Below are positions 1 to 8,362 of a DNA stretch of 64,000 nucleotides, one piece after another. The translations under genes and the position numbers were made by a program. The notes below the pieces were generated by a model. The model had not been told where the DNA came from. It saw only the letters and a program-made list of their open reading frames with translations, and searched no databases. The stretch covers positions 1 through 64,000 of the forward strand of contig NZ_CP132203.1 in assembly GCF_030719035.1 (NCBI RefSeq), in the 5' to 3' direction. Every line of letters starts with the position of its first letter. Position 1 is the stretch's first letter. Origin of the DNA: Hahella sp. HNIBRBA332 (GTDB lineage Bacteria; Pseudomonadota; Gammaproteobacteria; Pseudomonadales; Oleiphilaceae).

Positions 1-836
1 GACTCGGCCTCCTCGAGCACCGCCGCAGTCCTCAAACGGGGGCGTCCTGCCTCCCAGGCTTCGTACAACCGTCGCACGATTCGTTGTTGCGTCACGCCGG
101 TGAAGACGAAATCCTCGCCGTTGACACGGAGCTCCCCGCCGTCGTCAGAGCAATACACCGGTGTTTTGCGCCCAGTTTGCGGCGGAGCCGCGCCCAGCAA
201 CTCCGCGATAAGTCGTTTGTCGATATCCGTGACGACCGGCCGCCCCGTCGAAACCAGTGAAGCCAGCGCCACGCACAGCGGCTCGCCCGGCAGCGATGGC
301 CCAAAGGCGTTCATCGTCACATCCGTCAAAACCACAGCGGAGCGGCGACGCGGAAAGAGGGAAAGCGCGTCGCGCAGTTGGGCCACAGAGGCCGACAAGT
401 GCGCCCGACGCATGAACAATACGGCAAGGCGACGCTTGCCGACCCACATGTCGCCCAAGTCCCAGATCGCATCGGCGCGCAAGGGCGCCAGAGGTGGCTG
501 ACTGGGGATATCCAGCCAACCGCGAACCAACGCCAACACGCGCGTCGCCTCGGTCCGATATCGCCCCACCTCTCTCGCCGACGCCGCCACCCAGCCTGCG
601 GCCTCCGAGAAATATCGATACCCGGGTCCGTCAGGGTTTCGCATCAGTTCCCGCTCCCTGTCGTCCACCCAGAGGGACATTCGGGCGGTGCCGCAGGGCA
701 ACGCCAAACCAGCCGCCAGCACCTCGTCAAGCACTCCTGAGGAAGCCAGGAAGTCCGCCGCCACTTCCATTCTTGGCGTATTCATCACCCTTAATAGCAC
801 CGTTAGGGCTTTCGCGCCGAGACTGCCTCGGGTCAC
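1..836 (-). CDS. Unrecognised protein, partial (runs off the left edge)
   Basis: The minus-strand frame is open from a GTG at 836 to the window edge, giving at least 278 residues. There is no ATG near the start, so an ATG-only search misses it. The GTG overlaps the TGA stop of the upstream gene (GTGA, 4 bp), a typical sign of translational coupling in one operon. The visible C-terminal part (residues about 245-278) is rich in Arg and Gln and looks like a winged-helix or DNA-binding segment (TQQRIVRRLYEAWEAGRPR). I do not recognise the family. Codon use is GC-rich and uniform, which supports real coding. Confidence 0.72.
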   Translation of the reverse strand, partial: MTRGSLGAKALTVLLRVMNTPRMEVAADFLASSGVLDEVLAAGLALPCGTARMSLWVDDRERELMRNPDGPGYRYFSEAAGWVAASAREVGRYRTEATRVLALVRGWLDIPSQPPLAPLRADAIWDLGDMWVGKRRLAVLFMRRAHLSASVAQLRDALSLFPRRRSAVVLTDVTMNAFGPSLPGEPLCVALASLVSTGRPVVTDIDKRLIAELLGAAPPQTGRKTPVYCSDDGGELRVNGEDFVFTGVTQQRIVRRLYEAWEAGRPRLRTAAVLEEAE

Positions 837-2017
837 TCGGCCACCTCTTCTAGCAGACCCCAACGTCTCAGATACTTCTCGCCAATCAAGCGCTCATGCT
901 CGGTGCGGCTGCGCAGGTCGCATCCGTTCGGCAGGGATATTTTCACCGGGAGAACCTTGCCGCGCCGGGAGCCTTGTTCCGGCTGGAAGCGAATGCTGAG
1001 CGTCGCCTGGACAGGAATAAACGCGGTGGACGTGACGGGGTTGTATTCGTCAAAGTGTCCGTGACAATACTCATGGAGCACAAGGTCGCCCTTCGCCGAC
1101 TTCTCCAGCGTCACGCGTCCCTGCTGGTCGATGTCCGTCAGCTTAAGCATGACAATCTCAACCGACTCGATTCCATCTTCCAAATCCCAATCTAGTGGGG
1201 CGTTCTCCACCAATGGCTCCAGACGATATCGCCGCAACGGCGCTTTGGCCGCCCCAGCCGTCCGCTTCAACAGGTGCTCACTGAACGCCAGGACAATGGC
1301 GTCCCGCCGCTCGCGCTTGGCGGCGACCACCTCAATGCTCCCTGTCGTGGGCGAGTAGATGATGGCGTGCTCGGACACTGGTCGCCTGATGCGGGAGACG
1401 ATACTGTCCTCTTCCTCGAACTCGAGATAGGCGTCCGGCAAGCCCTCCTGGTATACCATCACCTGTACGACTTCAATGTCCTGGCCTTCTTCGTCGGGCA
1501 TGGTGCGATCAAACAGCTCCACCTTGACCTTCTCGCCCAACCCGAAAAGCGCTTTGATCCGGGCCTTGAAGTCGTCCAAAGACACGGGGTCGACGTGCAG
1601 CACCAACGCGGCCTCGACTTGATAGCCGCTCCAGTTGCGGCCATGACGATAGTGGTCGGCGTAACGGATGTCTTCCGCCTGGCGGAACTTCTCAGGTTCA
1701 TGCAGAAAGGTCCACAAACTGCGATCCCAGGACGACGCCATCGCTTTGAACCATGCGGCGTCGCCGACGGCGTCAAGCAGCGCCGCCTGACCGATGTCGT
1801 CAGACATCTGTTGCACCCGTTCGGCGTCCACCCTCAGCCGAATCTGATGGTTTGGAGGAAGACGCTCCGCCCAGGATATGAGCTCGTGCACGGTCTCAGG
1901 GGTGTTGTTCTCCCCATTCATTGTGGCGGCGAGCGCCAGTTTTTGATGGAAATACTCTCGTAGAATATCGACCGACGTATGGCGGACGAATTGGCGAATG
2001 ATAGGCATGGACTGCAA
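833..2017 (-). CDS. Unrecognised 394-residue protein, first gene of an operon
   Basis: Acidic soluble protein with no signal peptide or membrane segment. The C-terminal third has a His-rich stretch (HEYCHGHFDEY) that resembles a metal site, but it is not HExxH, so I do not call it a peptidase. The start lies about 245 bp from the divergently oriented XRE regulator and its operators. This suggests, as an inference, that the regulator controls both directions. The stop overlaps the GTG of the next gene. Function unknown; the layout (regulator plus two co-translated orphans) is typical of accessory or defence-type modules. Confidence 0.75.
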   Translation of the reverse strand: MQSMPIIRQFVRHTSVDILREYFHQKLALAATMNGENNTPETVHELISWAERLPPNHQIRLRVDAERVQQMSDDIGQAALLDAVGDAAWFKAMASSWDRSLWTFLHEPEKFRQAEDIRYADHYRHGRNWSGYQVEAALVLHVDPVSLDDFKARIKALFGLGEKVKVELFDRTMPDEEGQDIEVVQVMVYQEGLPDAYLEFEEEDSIVSRIRRPVSEHAIIYSPTTGSIEVVAAKRERRDAIVLAFSEHLLKRTAGAAKAPLRRYRLEPLVENAPLDWDLEDGIESVEIVMLKLTDIDQQGRVTLEKSAKGDLVLHEYCHGHFDEYNPVTSTAFIPVQATLSIRFQPEQGSRRGKVLPVKISLPNGCDLRSRTEHERLIGEKYLRRWGLLEEVAE

Positions 2018-2185
2018 CCTTCACTGGTAATGTTAACGATCAAACTTGGAACGCCGAGTGGTGGAAGTCTGGAGAGTGAGCTTCGCGGCATGCGTCCTCG
2101 TGGCGCCTAATTTCCTCCCTGTTAAGTGTGGAACGGCGCGCTTGGTAGGCCAAAAGGATTATTCTCGTCCTTGAAACCTCTGTCA

Positions 2186-2217
2186 AGTAGTGCGTACTCG
2201 TTCAGTATCATGCTACT
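2186..2217. promoter_or_regulatory. Paired operator-like inverted repeats before the XRE gene
   Basis: Two short inverted repeats of the same form stand side by side: AGTA-N5-TACT at 2186-2198 and AGTA-N6-TACT at 2204-2217, the second matching its reverse complement at 12 of 14 positions. They lie 45-75 bp upstream of the GTG of the XRE regulator, where an autoregulatory repressor would bind. The binding protein is inferred. Confidence 0.5.
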
Positions 2218-2260
2218 ATTTGCTGAACATCGGTCAATAAATACAAGAAAGGAGCCTAAC

Positions 2261-2602
2261 GTGCCAACTCCCCTTGGCGCCAAAGTGCGCGCGCTACGCA
2301 TCCAACACAAACTCAGTCTGGAAAAGCTCGCCGAGCTGACCCAGTCCAGTAAAAGCTATTTGTGGAATCTGGAACATCAGGAGTCCATCAAACCCTCGGC
2401 GGACAAAGTGGAAAAAATCGCCACGGCCCTACACGTCACGCCAGACTTCCTGCTGGACAAGTCCGACGCCACTCCCGACCAGGACGTCCTTGACGCCGCC
2501 TTCTTTCGCAAATTCCGCTCCTTGCCGGAAGCGGACAAAAGGAAGTTCCGTAGAATTATTGACGTCTGGACGGAAGATAACACCGGGCGAGTACAGTCTT
2601 AA
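2261..2602 (+). CDS. XRE-family HTH transcriptional regulator
   Basis: 113 residues from a GTG at 2261. This start is chosen because a strong ribosome binding site (AGAAAGGAG) lies 6 bp upstream, while the frame's first ATG at 2126 lies before the operators. Residues about 4-60 form a classic Cro/C1-type helix-turn-helix (LGAKVRALRIQHKLSLEKLAE ... SKSYLWNLE), followed by a C-terminal tail with LPEADKRKFRRIID, as in small phage-type or toxin-antitoxin-type repressors. It probably represses its own promoter through the AGTA/TACT repeats and perhaps the divergent operon. Confidence 0.85.
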   Translation: MPTPLGAKVRALRIQHKLSLEKLAELTQSSKSYLWNLEHQESIKPSADKVEKIATALHVTPDFLLDKSDATPDQDVLDAAFFRKFRSLPEADKRKFRRIIDVWTEDNTGRVQS

Positions 2603-2817
2603 GCAGGCTGTCCTCCACGAATGAGTCTCGCCGCCCCCGCCCAACTCGGGCTCACTATTCCACGCTACAATATCTCTGGGGGCTGATCGCCTCCTGGTTT
2701 AAATAAATAGCTGTGCGAATTGGGTCCGTGCGCCTACGCGTATAACATTATGAGGAAAAGCCTCGCCCCTTTTTAGGGGGATGGCTCTCTGTAAGTGATT
2801 CGGAGTGAAAGCGATAC

Positions 2818-3474
2818 ATGAAATATGATGGGCTCAAGGCCGGGATATTCATCGACAATGACAATTTGATCTACGGGCAGGATCGTGAGGGGCTGGACTA
2901 CAGCGCCATCATCAAGTTTGTGGAAGATCTCGGGATGATTGTCATTCGCGCTAACACATATATGGCGGTTGATGAAGACAGGGAGTATAAAGACGCCAAA
3001 TATCGGCAAGAACAACGAAAACACCGCAGTGATATTCGCAATGCAGGTTTCCGAGTGTTTGAAAAGCCTTTGAAAAAGTATCAACAAGAAGACGGGACCG
3101 TCTACGCAAAAGGCAATGTAGATCTGGAGTTGGCTGTGGATGCTTTGCTCCAGACTGATAACCTTGACTATGTGCTACTTGGAAGTGGGGATGGTGATTT
3201 TTGCCGCGTCGTATCTGCGTTGCAGCACAAGGGGAAAAAGGTGGAGGCGTTCGCTTTCGACAATATTTCTACTGAACTGAGTCAAGGCGTGGATGCCTTT
3301 TACCGTCCAGATGGCGAGCATGGCCACAAGATCAATGGTTTTCTGAAAAGAAATCAGGCCGCTCTCAAACAGCCAACCAAGACGGAAAAGAAAGAAAAGC
3401 CTTCAAAACCAGTGCGTGAGATCGCCCTATTAAGGCTGGCTCCTGGAGAGAGGATAAGGGCTTTGGTTTCTTGA
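2818..3474 (+). CDS. NYN (LabA/DUF88-like) domain protein, separated from its C-terminal domain by a frameshift
   Basis: Residues about 5-170 match the NYN/PIN-like RNase fold: an N-terminal acidic strand (IFIDNDNLI), the middle acidic motif KGNVDLELAVDAL and LLGSGDGDF. The conserved Asp residues are those expected to bind metal in this family. A basic linker (TKTEKKEKPSKP) follows. The reading frame then ends shortly after APGE, while the -1 frame continues as DKGFGFLTVKDE, a cold-shock/OB-fold start. The protein therefore looks like the front of an NYN plus cold-shock-like fusion broken by a single indel near 3450-3460, or a sequencing error. The nuclease domain itself is intact. A possible role is RNA processing. 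Confidence 0.8.
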   Translation: MKYDGLKAGIFIDNDNLIYGQDREGLDYSAIIKFVEDLGMIVIRANTYMAVDEDREYKDAKYRQEQRKHRSDIRNAGFRVFEKPLKKYQQEDGTVYAKGNVDLELAVDALLQTDNLDYVLLGSGDGDFCRVVSALQHKGKKVEAFAFDNISTELSQGVDAFYRPDGEHGHKINGFLKRNQAALKQPTKTEKKEKPSKPVREIALLRLAPGERIRALVS

Positions 3475-3728
3475 CCGTTAAGGATGAATCTGGAAAAGCC
3501 AGCGACCTATTTTTTCATGTATCGCATGTGCGATTTTCCGGGGGAACACGCCCGACGAACACTGAGATGACAACCATTGCAAAAAGTGGGTGCCAGTTGG
3601 AGTTTGAGCGAGGGACAAGTGAAAAAGGCAACAAGACCTGTGCTGTTAAAATCATTCCCGTCTCAGCGGATGGGGAATTTGTGGAGTATCTTTCCTTGCG
3701 CGATATAAGCTCCAGAGTGCTTGGGTGA
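3471..3728 (+). CDS. Cold-shock/OB-fold-like C-terminal part of the NYN protein, out of frame
   Basis: This 85-residue frame carries FFHVS and a terminal strand (LEFERGTSEKGNKTCAVKI) typical of cold-shock domains. The first beta-strand residues (GFGFL) lie upstream of the only usable start (TTG 3471), so as a free protein it would lack its first strand. The TTG overlaps the TGA of the NYN gene, so coupled restart is possible. The domain logic favours one original gene with a frameshift. I see no slippery heptamer that would suggest programmed -1 shifting. Confidence 0.6.
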   Translation: MTVKDESGKASDLFFHVSHVRFSGGTRPTNTEMTTIAKSGCQLEFERGTSEKGNKTCAVKIIPVSADGEFVEYLSLRDISSRVLG

Positions 3729-3964
3729 AAGCCTCTGACCTGATTACTCCTTATAGCCTCCGCCGTAAATAATTTGCGTATTCTCTTCAAAGGCGCCGAC
3801 GCCTAGTAGCTGGGCGGCGGTCGCTCCACATTAAATATTCCCGTCGTTTAATCAACTGTCCGCAGTGACCTGCAGCGGCCTGAAACTCCCTCATGGCCGG
3901 ATGGGCGGCTTGGTCCGATAATGACGCACTCATCAAGCAGTTTGACAGTCAGGACCGCCTAGCA

Positions 3965-4186
3965 ATGTCATCAAGCCATTCCTCGTACAGCCCTTGCAGA
4001 GCCATCCCTCCGGAGCACATGAGTGCAGAACAGCGTAGACAGGAGGTCGCTCTTATCCTTGCTCATGGGCTTGTCCGCCTTCGAGAGAAGAATTTTCAAA
4101 AAGAGAGCAAGGTGGGACTTGCCTTCCAGGGGCGACAGAGCGTTCATCCAACTCCGTTAAAAACTGAGAGAACAGAGGTCGAATGA
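3965..4186 (+). CDS. Small protein of the serine-recombinase module
   Basis: About 73 residues; start chosen at ATG 3965 with AGGA 9 bp upstream, though ATG 4019 (MSAEQRRQEV) is also possible. The conserved-looking core is EVALILAHGLVRLRE, the kind of short helical protein that often precedes DUF2924 and recombinase genes. Its stop overlaps the next start (ATGA), so the genes are translationally coupled. No function is known to me. The segment before 3965 is not convincingly coding. Confidence 0.6.
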   Translation: MSSSHSSYSPCRAIPPEHMSAEQRRQEVALILAHGLVRLREKNFQKESKVGLAFQGRQSVHPTPLKTERTEVE

Positions 4187-4674
4187 GCCAAACAGAATTG
4201 ATATCCACGCCTTCCATCGCAGCCCGAGTGGCTGCTTTGCCCACGCTACCCATGCCCCAACTCCGGGGGCTCTGGCGCAAGCTGTTCGAGACCGACGCCC
4301 CGACGCACGTGCGCACTTACTTAGAGCGCCGCATTGCCTATCGGTTGCAGGAGGAAGAGTTTCGCAAGACAAATCCAGAGCTATTGGAGAGCAACCAACG
4401 CCGCATCGCTGAGTTGGTGGAGGCCACCGACCCGAACAAGCCTGTCCGCGAAAACCGGCCGCCAGCTGGCACGGTGCTGACACGTGAATATCACGAAGTT
4501 GAGCACCATGTGACGGTGCTCGCTGATGGGCAATATGACTATCAGGGCCGCCTGTATCCATCCTTGTCCATGATCGCTCGCGAAATCACGGGTACGCGTT
4601 GGTCTGGCCCGGCGTTTTTTGGGCTGAAGTCAGCCTCGAAACCCAAAGGCGCGCGCAAGGGAGGTGAACGATGA
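4183..4674 (+). CDS. DUF2924 domain protein
   Basis: 163 residues. The N-terminal half has the DUF2924 pattern (MPQLRGLWRKLFETDAP, then YLERRIAYRLQE). The C-terminal half has GTVLTREYHEVEHHVTVL, a YDYQGRLYPSLSMIAREITG segment and a WSGPAFFGL motif. This family occurs directly upstream of large serine recombinases in phages and proteobacterial islands, and the same order is found here with 4-bp overlaps on both sides. Probably an accessory DNA-binding factor of the recombinase; the biochemical role is not established. Confidence 0.85.
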   Translation: MSQTELISTPSIAARVAALPTLPMPQLRGLWRKLFETDAPTHVRTYLERRIAYRLQEEEFRKTNPELLESNQRRIAELVEATDPNKPVRENRPPAGTVLTREYHEVEHHVTVLADGQYDYQGRLYPSLSMIAREITGTRWSGPAFFGLKSASKPKGARKGGER

Positions 4675-6026
4675 ACGACGTCGTGAAACGTCGGCTGCGT
4701 TGCGCGGTCTACACGCGTAAATCCCATGAGGAGGGCCTTGACCAGGAGTACAACTCGATCGACGCCCAGCGCGAGGCTGGTCACGCCTATATCGCTAGCC
4801 AACGAGCGGAGGGGTGGATTTCTGTAGAGGATGATTATGACGATCCCGCTTATTCCGGCGGCAACATGGATCGCCCAGCGTTAACGCGACTGCTTAGGGA
4901 TATTGAGGCGGGAAAAATCGATGTGATTGTTCTGTACAAGCTTGATCGACTAACACGCAGCCTGACAGATTTTTCCCGGATGGTGGAAGTCTTTGATCGC
5001 CATAACGCCTCCTTTGTTTCCGTCACGCAGCAGTTCAATACGACCACGTCCATGGGGCGTCTGATGCTGAATATCTTACTTTCCTTCGCCCAATTTGAGC
5101 GTGAGGTAACGGGTGAACGTATTCGCGACAAAATTGCTGCAAGTAAGCGAAAAGGAATGTGGATGGGCGGTATTCCTCCGCTGGGTTATGACGTCAAAGA
5201 CAGGCGTCTGGTCCCTAATGAGCGCGAAGCCAAGCTGGTCCATCATATCTTTCGACGATTTGCCGAACTGGGTTCCAGCACGACGCTGGTGAAAGAGTTG
5301 CGTTTGGATGGCGCCACTTCCAAGTCCTGGACCACGCAGGATGGCCGGTTTCGTAAAGGCAAGCCCATCGACAAGAGCTTGATCTATAAGCTGCTGAACA
5401 ATCGCACCTACTTGGGTGAGCTGCGTCACAAGGATCAATGGCATCAAGCGGAACACCCTCCCATTATCGGCCAGGAGCTGTGGGAACAGGTCCAAGCGAT
5501 TCTATCGAAAAACGGTCGTGTGCGCGCCGCCAACACCCGCGCAAAGGTATCTTATCTGCTGAAAGGCATCGTATTTGGTTATGACGGTCGGGCGCTGTCG
5601 CCCTGGCACACCACCAAGAAAAACGGCAAACGTTACCGCTATTACATACCTCAACGGGACGCAAAAGAAGGCGCCGGCGCGTCCGGCCTGCCGCGCCTTC
5701 CCGCGGCGGAGCTTGAGGCGGCGGTACTGGAACAGTTACGAGGAATACTGCGCTCGCCCACGTTATTACGAGAGATGGCTCCAGTCGCTGCAGGGATTGA
5801 TCCTGAACTCGACGAGGCGAAGGTCGCCGTCGCGATGTCACGGCTGGATGAGATCTGGGACCAGTTGTTTCCGGTGGAGCAGTCACGCATTGTCAGACTG
5901 CTGGTGGAAAAAGTAGTGGTTTCGCCCAATGACCTGGAGGTGCGGCTGCGCATGAATGGCATTGAGCGAATGGCGCTGGAGTTACAGCCCGCCATCAATT
6001 CATCTCATGAGGGAGCTGTCGCATGA
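4671..6026 (+). CDS. Large serine recombinase (resolvase/invertase family)
   Basis: 451 residues. The N-terminal resolvase catalytic domain (about 1-150) shows YTRKSHEEG with the presumed nucleophile Ser in RKS, then DAQREAG and YKLDRLTRS. A PF07508-like recombinase domain follows (about 165-270: GGIPPLGYDV, then LLNNRTYLGELRHKDQWH). After it come a basic region with SYLLKGIVFGYDGRALSPWHTTKKNGK and a helical C-terminus. It should cut and rejoin DNA at specific att sites. It lies in a four-gene overlapping operon. The matching attachment sites are not evident in the window. Confidence 0.9.
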   Translation: MNDVVKRRLRCAVYTRKSHEEGLDQEYNSIDAQREAGHAYIASQRAEGWISVEDDYDDPAYSGGNMDRPALTRLLRDIEAGKIDVIVLYKLDRLTRSLTDFSRMVEVFDRHNASFVSVTQQFNTTTSMGRLMLNILLSFAQFEREVTGERIRDKIAASKRKGMWMGGIPPLGYDVKDRRLVPNEREAKLVHHIFRRFAELGSSTTLVKELRLDGATSKSWTTQDGRFRKGKPIDKSLIYKLLNNRTYLGELRHKDQWHQAEHPPIIGQELWEQVQAILSKNGRVRAANTRAKVSYLLKGIVFGYDGRALSPWHTTKKNGKRYRYYIPQRDAKEGAGASGLPRLPAAELEAAVLEQLRGILRSPTLLREMAPVAAGIDPELDEAKVAVAMSRLDEIWDQLFPVEQSRIVRLLVEKVVVSPNDLEVRLRMNGIERMALELQPAINSSHEGAVA

Positions 6027-6505
6027 GTGGAACGCGCATTCAGAGCACGGGGAAAACCACTCTGATCACGGATAGTCATGGTGCCGTGACGCTAACCACC
6101 CCGATCCGTTTCAAGCGGCGCAGTGGGCGCAAGCTGGTGACGCTTCCTGAGGAGAGGAAAGATCCAAGGCCTTGGGATAAGGCGATCACGCCGCTGCAGG
6201 TGGCGCTCGCCAGGGCGCATCGATGGTCGGCGTTCTTAGCCTCAGGAGAAGCGGAAACTCTACGTGACATCGCCGCCAAGAATGGCGTGGATAACAGTTA
6301 CGTCAGCCGCATCCTCAATCTGACATTGTTACCGCCAGATATCGTGGAGGCCATCCTGGACGACGCACTGCCCAACCACATCACGCTATTTGATCTGGCG
6401 GTTGATCCACCGCTGTTATGGAAAGAGCAGAGAGAAAGAGTTCAAACAAGTATGTCGAAGAATTGCTGTACGACAGGAGATCAAAGTGAGCGCTCACCTT
6501 TCTAA
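6023..6505 (+). CDS. HTH accessory protein of the recombinase operon
   Basis: 160 residues, starting in a 4-bp overlap with the recombinase. The middle has a helix-turn-helix-like segment (TLRDIAAKNGVDNSYVSRILNL), followed by LPPDIVEAILDDALPNHITLFDL, a pattern seen in proteins encoded just after DUF2924-linked recombinases. The last 20 or so residues (SMSKNCCTTGDQSERSPF) look unlike the rest and may reflect a small frameshift or a degenerate end. Probably a DNA-binding helper or regulator. Confidence 0.75.
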   Translation: MSGTRIQSTGKTTLITDSHGAVTLTTPIRFKRRSGRKLVTLPEERKDPRPWDKAITPLQVALARAHRWSAFLASGEAETLRDIAAKNGVDNSYVSRILNLTLLPPDIVEAILDDALPNHITLFDLAVDPPLLWKEQRERVQTSMSKNCCTTGDQSERSPF

Positions 6506-6624
6506 TAACGCACTGATTCAGTTGCAATCCATCGATGATTGAGCGTTCATAGGCGACCTCTAATCGCCGGCGCTGAGTGTTGGTAGCACCCAACGCCGAC
6601 TAACCAAAACCAACTTTCAAGGAG

Positions 6625-7182
6625 TTGATCATGGCTGACGTCGAGTCTACTACGGCCACGCTTCATTTGAACAGGCGCACCGGGGAATTTACCCTATCCG
6701 TGCCCTTGGATTCGGACATCGTTTTAAAGGCCGCCAAGCGTGCTCTGGCGCAACGATTTAAACGTCATTCCTGCAACATGGATGACCCAGGCAAAGTGAA
6801 AGAGTATCTGATGATGCATCTGGCTCCAGAGCCACGCGAAACGTTCGTGGGACTTTTCCTGGATACTCAGAATCGATTGATCGCCTACGAAGTGCTATTC
6901 CGTGGCGCGATCGACGAGGCCCATATTTATCCTCGCGAAGTGGTGAAAGCGGCCTTACGGCATAACGCTGCGAAAGTTATCGTCGCCCATAACCATCCCT
7001 CAGGCGATCCCAAACCTAGCGTTAACGACCAGCTCATTACCTACCGTTTGCTACAGGCGCTTATGCTCGTTGAAATTCCACTGGTCGACCACTTTGTGGT
7101 GGGAGGGGACCAAGTTGTAAGTATGGCGGCGCAGGGTATTTTCGGGAAAAGGCCACGGAAGCTGCCAGAGCCAGCAATGTAA
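6625..7182 (+). CDS. RadC/JAMM-type (MPN+) domain protein
   Basis: 185 residues with an AAGGAG ribosome binding site. The JAMM metal motif is complete: VAHNHPSGDPKPSVND (His-x-His, Ser, Asp), preceded by LYPREV-like HIYPREVVKAALRHNA. The N-terminal helix-hairpin-helix of chromosomal RadC is replaced by a short domain of about 50 residues. This makes it the mobile-element form (like YeeS/YkfG and plasmid or island RadC) rather than the housekeeping gene. It sits 120 bp after the recombinase operon. Substrate unknown; it may be a metalloprotease- or DNA-repair-related accessory protein. Confidence 0.88.
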   Translation: MIMADVESTTATLHLNRRTGEFTLSVPLDSDIVLKAAKRALAQRFKRHSCNMDDPGKVKEYLMMHLAPEPRETFVGLFLDTQNRLIAYEVLFRGAIDEAHIYPREVVKAALRHNAAKVIVAHNHPSGDPKPSVNDQLITYRLLQALMLVEIPLVDHFVVGGDQVVSMAAQGIFGKRPRKLPEPAM

Positions 7183-7192
7183 AAATCCTATG

Positions 7193-7219
7193 ACGACGGG
7201 AATAGACAAGTCCCGTCGT
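7193..7219 (+). terminator. Hairpin after the RadC-like gene
   Basis: A perfect 9-bp stem ACGACGGGA / TCCCGTCGT (7193-7201 and 7211-7219) with a 9-nt loop lies 10 bp after the RadC-like stop. It is followed by a weak T-run (TTTCACT). Likely a transcription terminator closing the recombinase-RadC block. Confidence 0.65.
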
Positions 7220-7250
7220 TTCACTCGCTAACCTTTCCAATAGGCAAAAG

Positions 7251-7493
7251 TCACCAGCCCCGGGACTTCATCCTCTTTAGCTGATACTCCATTGACGATT
7301 GGCTCATTAGACGTGTGATCTCTTTTAAGCTCAATCCACGATATGCTTTATATTCTTTATGAGAGCTATTGCCACTTAGCAATGGCGTTTCAAAATCAGC
7401 CCTGCTTGCAGCGTTAGGTAAGTATCCAGAGAGGCTTTGTTGGGTCGCTTCTTGAGCGAATGTATGAAGGGACTTCTTACTACGCGAATCCAT
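7251..7493 (-). CDS. Doubtful small hypothetical protein
   Basis: An 80-residue frame from ATG 7493, with AGGATGG about 9 bp upstream. It is basic and Ser-rich (MDSRSKKSLHTFAQEA ... KRMKSRGW) and has no recognised domain. It fills a 600-bp gap between two convincing blocks. The coding case rests only on frame length and the ribosome binding site. Confidence 0.3.
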   Translation of the reverse strand: MDSRSKKSLHTFAQEATQQSLSGYLPNAASRADFETPLLSGNSSHKEYKAYRGLSLKEITRLMSQSSMEYQLKRMKSRGW

Positions 7494-7591
7494 GTGAATC
7501 AACCATCCTTGAAATACAAGATAAAACAAGTGACAATGCTGCTTGATTGCTAAGCATGCTGTCAAGCTAGTAGTACCGGCTAGTTCTGGAG

Positions 7592-7608
7592 GTCTAATCG
7601 AATTAGAC
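7592..7608. repeat. 17-bp palindrome upstream of the T6SS cargo cluster
   Basis: GTCTAAT-CGA-ATTAGAC is a perfect 7-bp inverted repeat with a 3-nt centre, in an AT-rich non-coding stretch 200 bp before the first gene of the T6SS cluster. It could be a regulator site or a small hairpin. The rest of 7494-7810 shows nothing I can name. Confidence 0.4.
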
Positions 7609-7810
7609 TATACCCCCATAATTGCTAAGCTAGTAAAATTTACTTGCATTGTAATTTATTGTAACAAAAATGAAGGCAGACTACACAATCATTGTGTGCA
7701 GGGAAATGGAGCAATGAGGCATATAGAAGCGCTCTGTTACGAGTACACTGCAAAGTAGTCCCTACAGAACGGGAAGGCATTTTTCAGTAATGCAAAGGAA
7801 GTCATCAGGC

Positions 7811-8323
7811 ATGAACGCTCTAACCACATCTGAACCTGCTACTGCATCTGATAAACAAGGCACACAAACTAACGGCTTATTAATTGGCTGGGTTGTCGCA
7901 ATCGACAGTCACGGAATGCCTTTGGTTGCATGGAATGAAGAAACCAAACAGTCACCTCAGCCTGCGTTAGCAACCATTCCCGTGAGTGAGCAAGATAGAG
8001 GTCGCCAGATAGCCTTATCTTTCGCCCAAAATGCCAACAGCCAACCCATTATTATCGGCTTCCTGTTTAGTCAACTGGATAACGCCATTGCCTACACTCA
8101 AACGTCGTCACCAGAAATAGACATTACTTCTCCTTCCCCGACCAAGGTTCGCGTTAACGACAAAAACCTGGATATCCAAGCTGACAAATCGATCACCATA
8201 CGTTGCGGCAAAGCGAGGATCACGTTAACTGCTGATGGAAAAATACTGTTGCAAGGGGAGCAAGTATTAAGTCGAGCTAGAGGAGCTCACCGTATTCGCG
8301 GGGGAAGCATTCAGCTCAACTAA
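7811..8323 (+). CDS. DUF6484-like T6SS-associated protein
   Basis: 170 residues from ATG 7811, chosen because AAGGAAG lies 9 bp upstream (an in-frame ATG at 7790 lacks one). The N-terminal beta-rich domain (GLLIGWVVAIDSHGMPLVAW, then TIPVSEQDRGRQIALSF and PIIIGFL) resembles the OB-fold-like DUF6484. The C-terminal part (DIQADKSITIRCGKARITLTADGKILLQG) is VgrG-tail-like beta-prism sequence. Such proteins accompany DUF2169, DUF4150 and effector genes of T6SS cargo clusters and may help assemble or load the spike. No VgrG is present in the window. Confidence 0.75.
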   Translation: MNALTTSEPATASDKQGTQTNGLLIGWVVAIDSHGMPLVAWNEETKQSPQPALATIPVSEQDRGRQIALSFAQNANSQPIIIGFLFSQLDNAIAYTQTSSPEIDITSPSPTKVRVNDKNLDIQADKSITIRCGKARITLTADGKILLQGEQVLSRARGAHRIRGGSIQLN

Positions 8324-8362
8324 TTCTCATTGTTGTGTACCAGGATAAGGCGGTTTAGGACC

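Noticed and set aside
3440..3480. Programmed -1 frameshift in the NYN gene
   Set aside because: No X-XXY-YYZ slippery heptamer is visible; a mutation or sequencing error is simpler.
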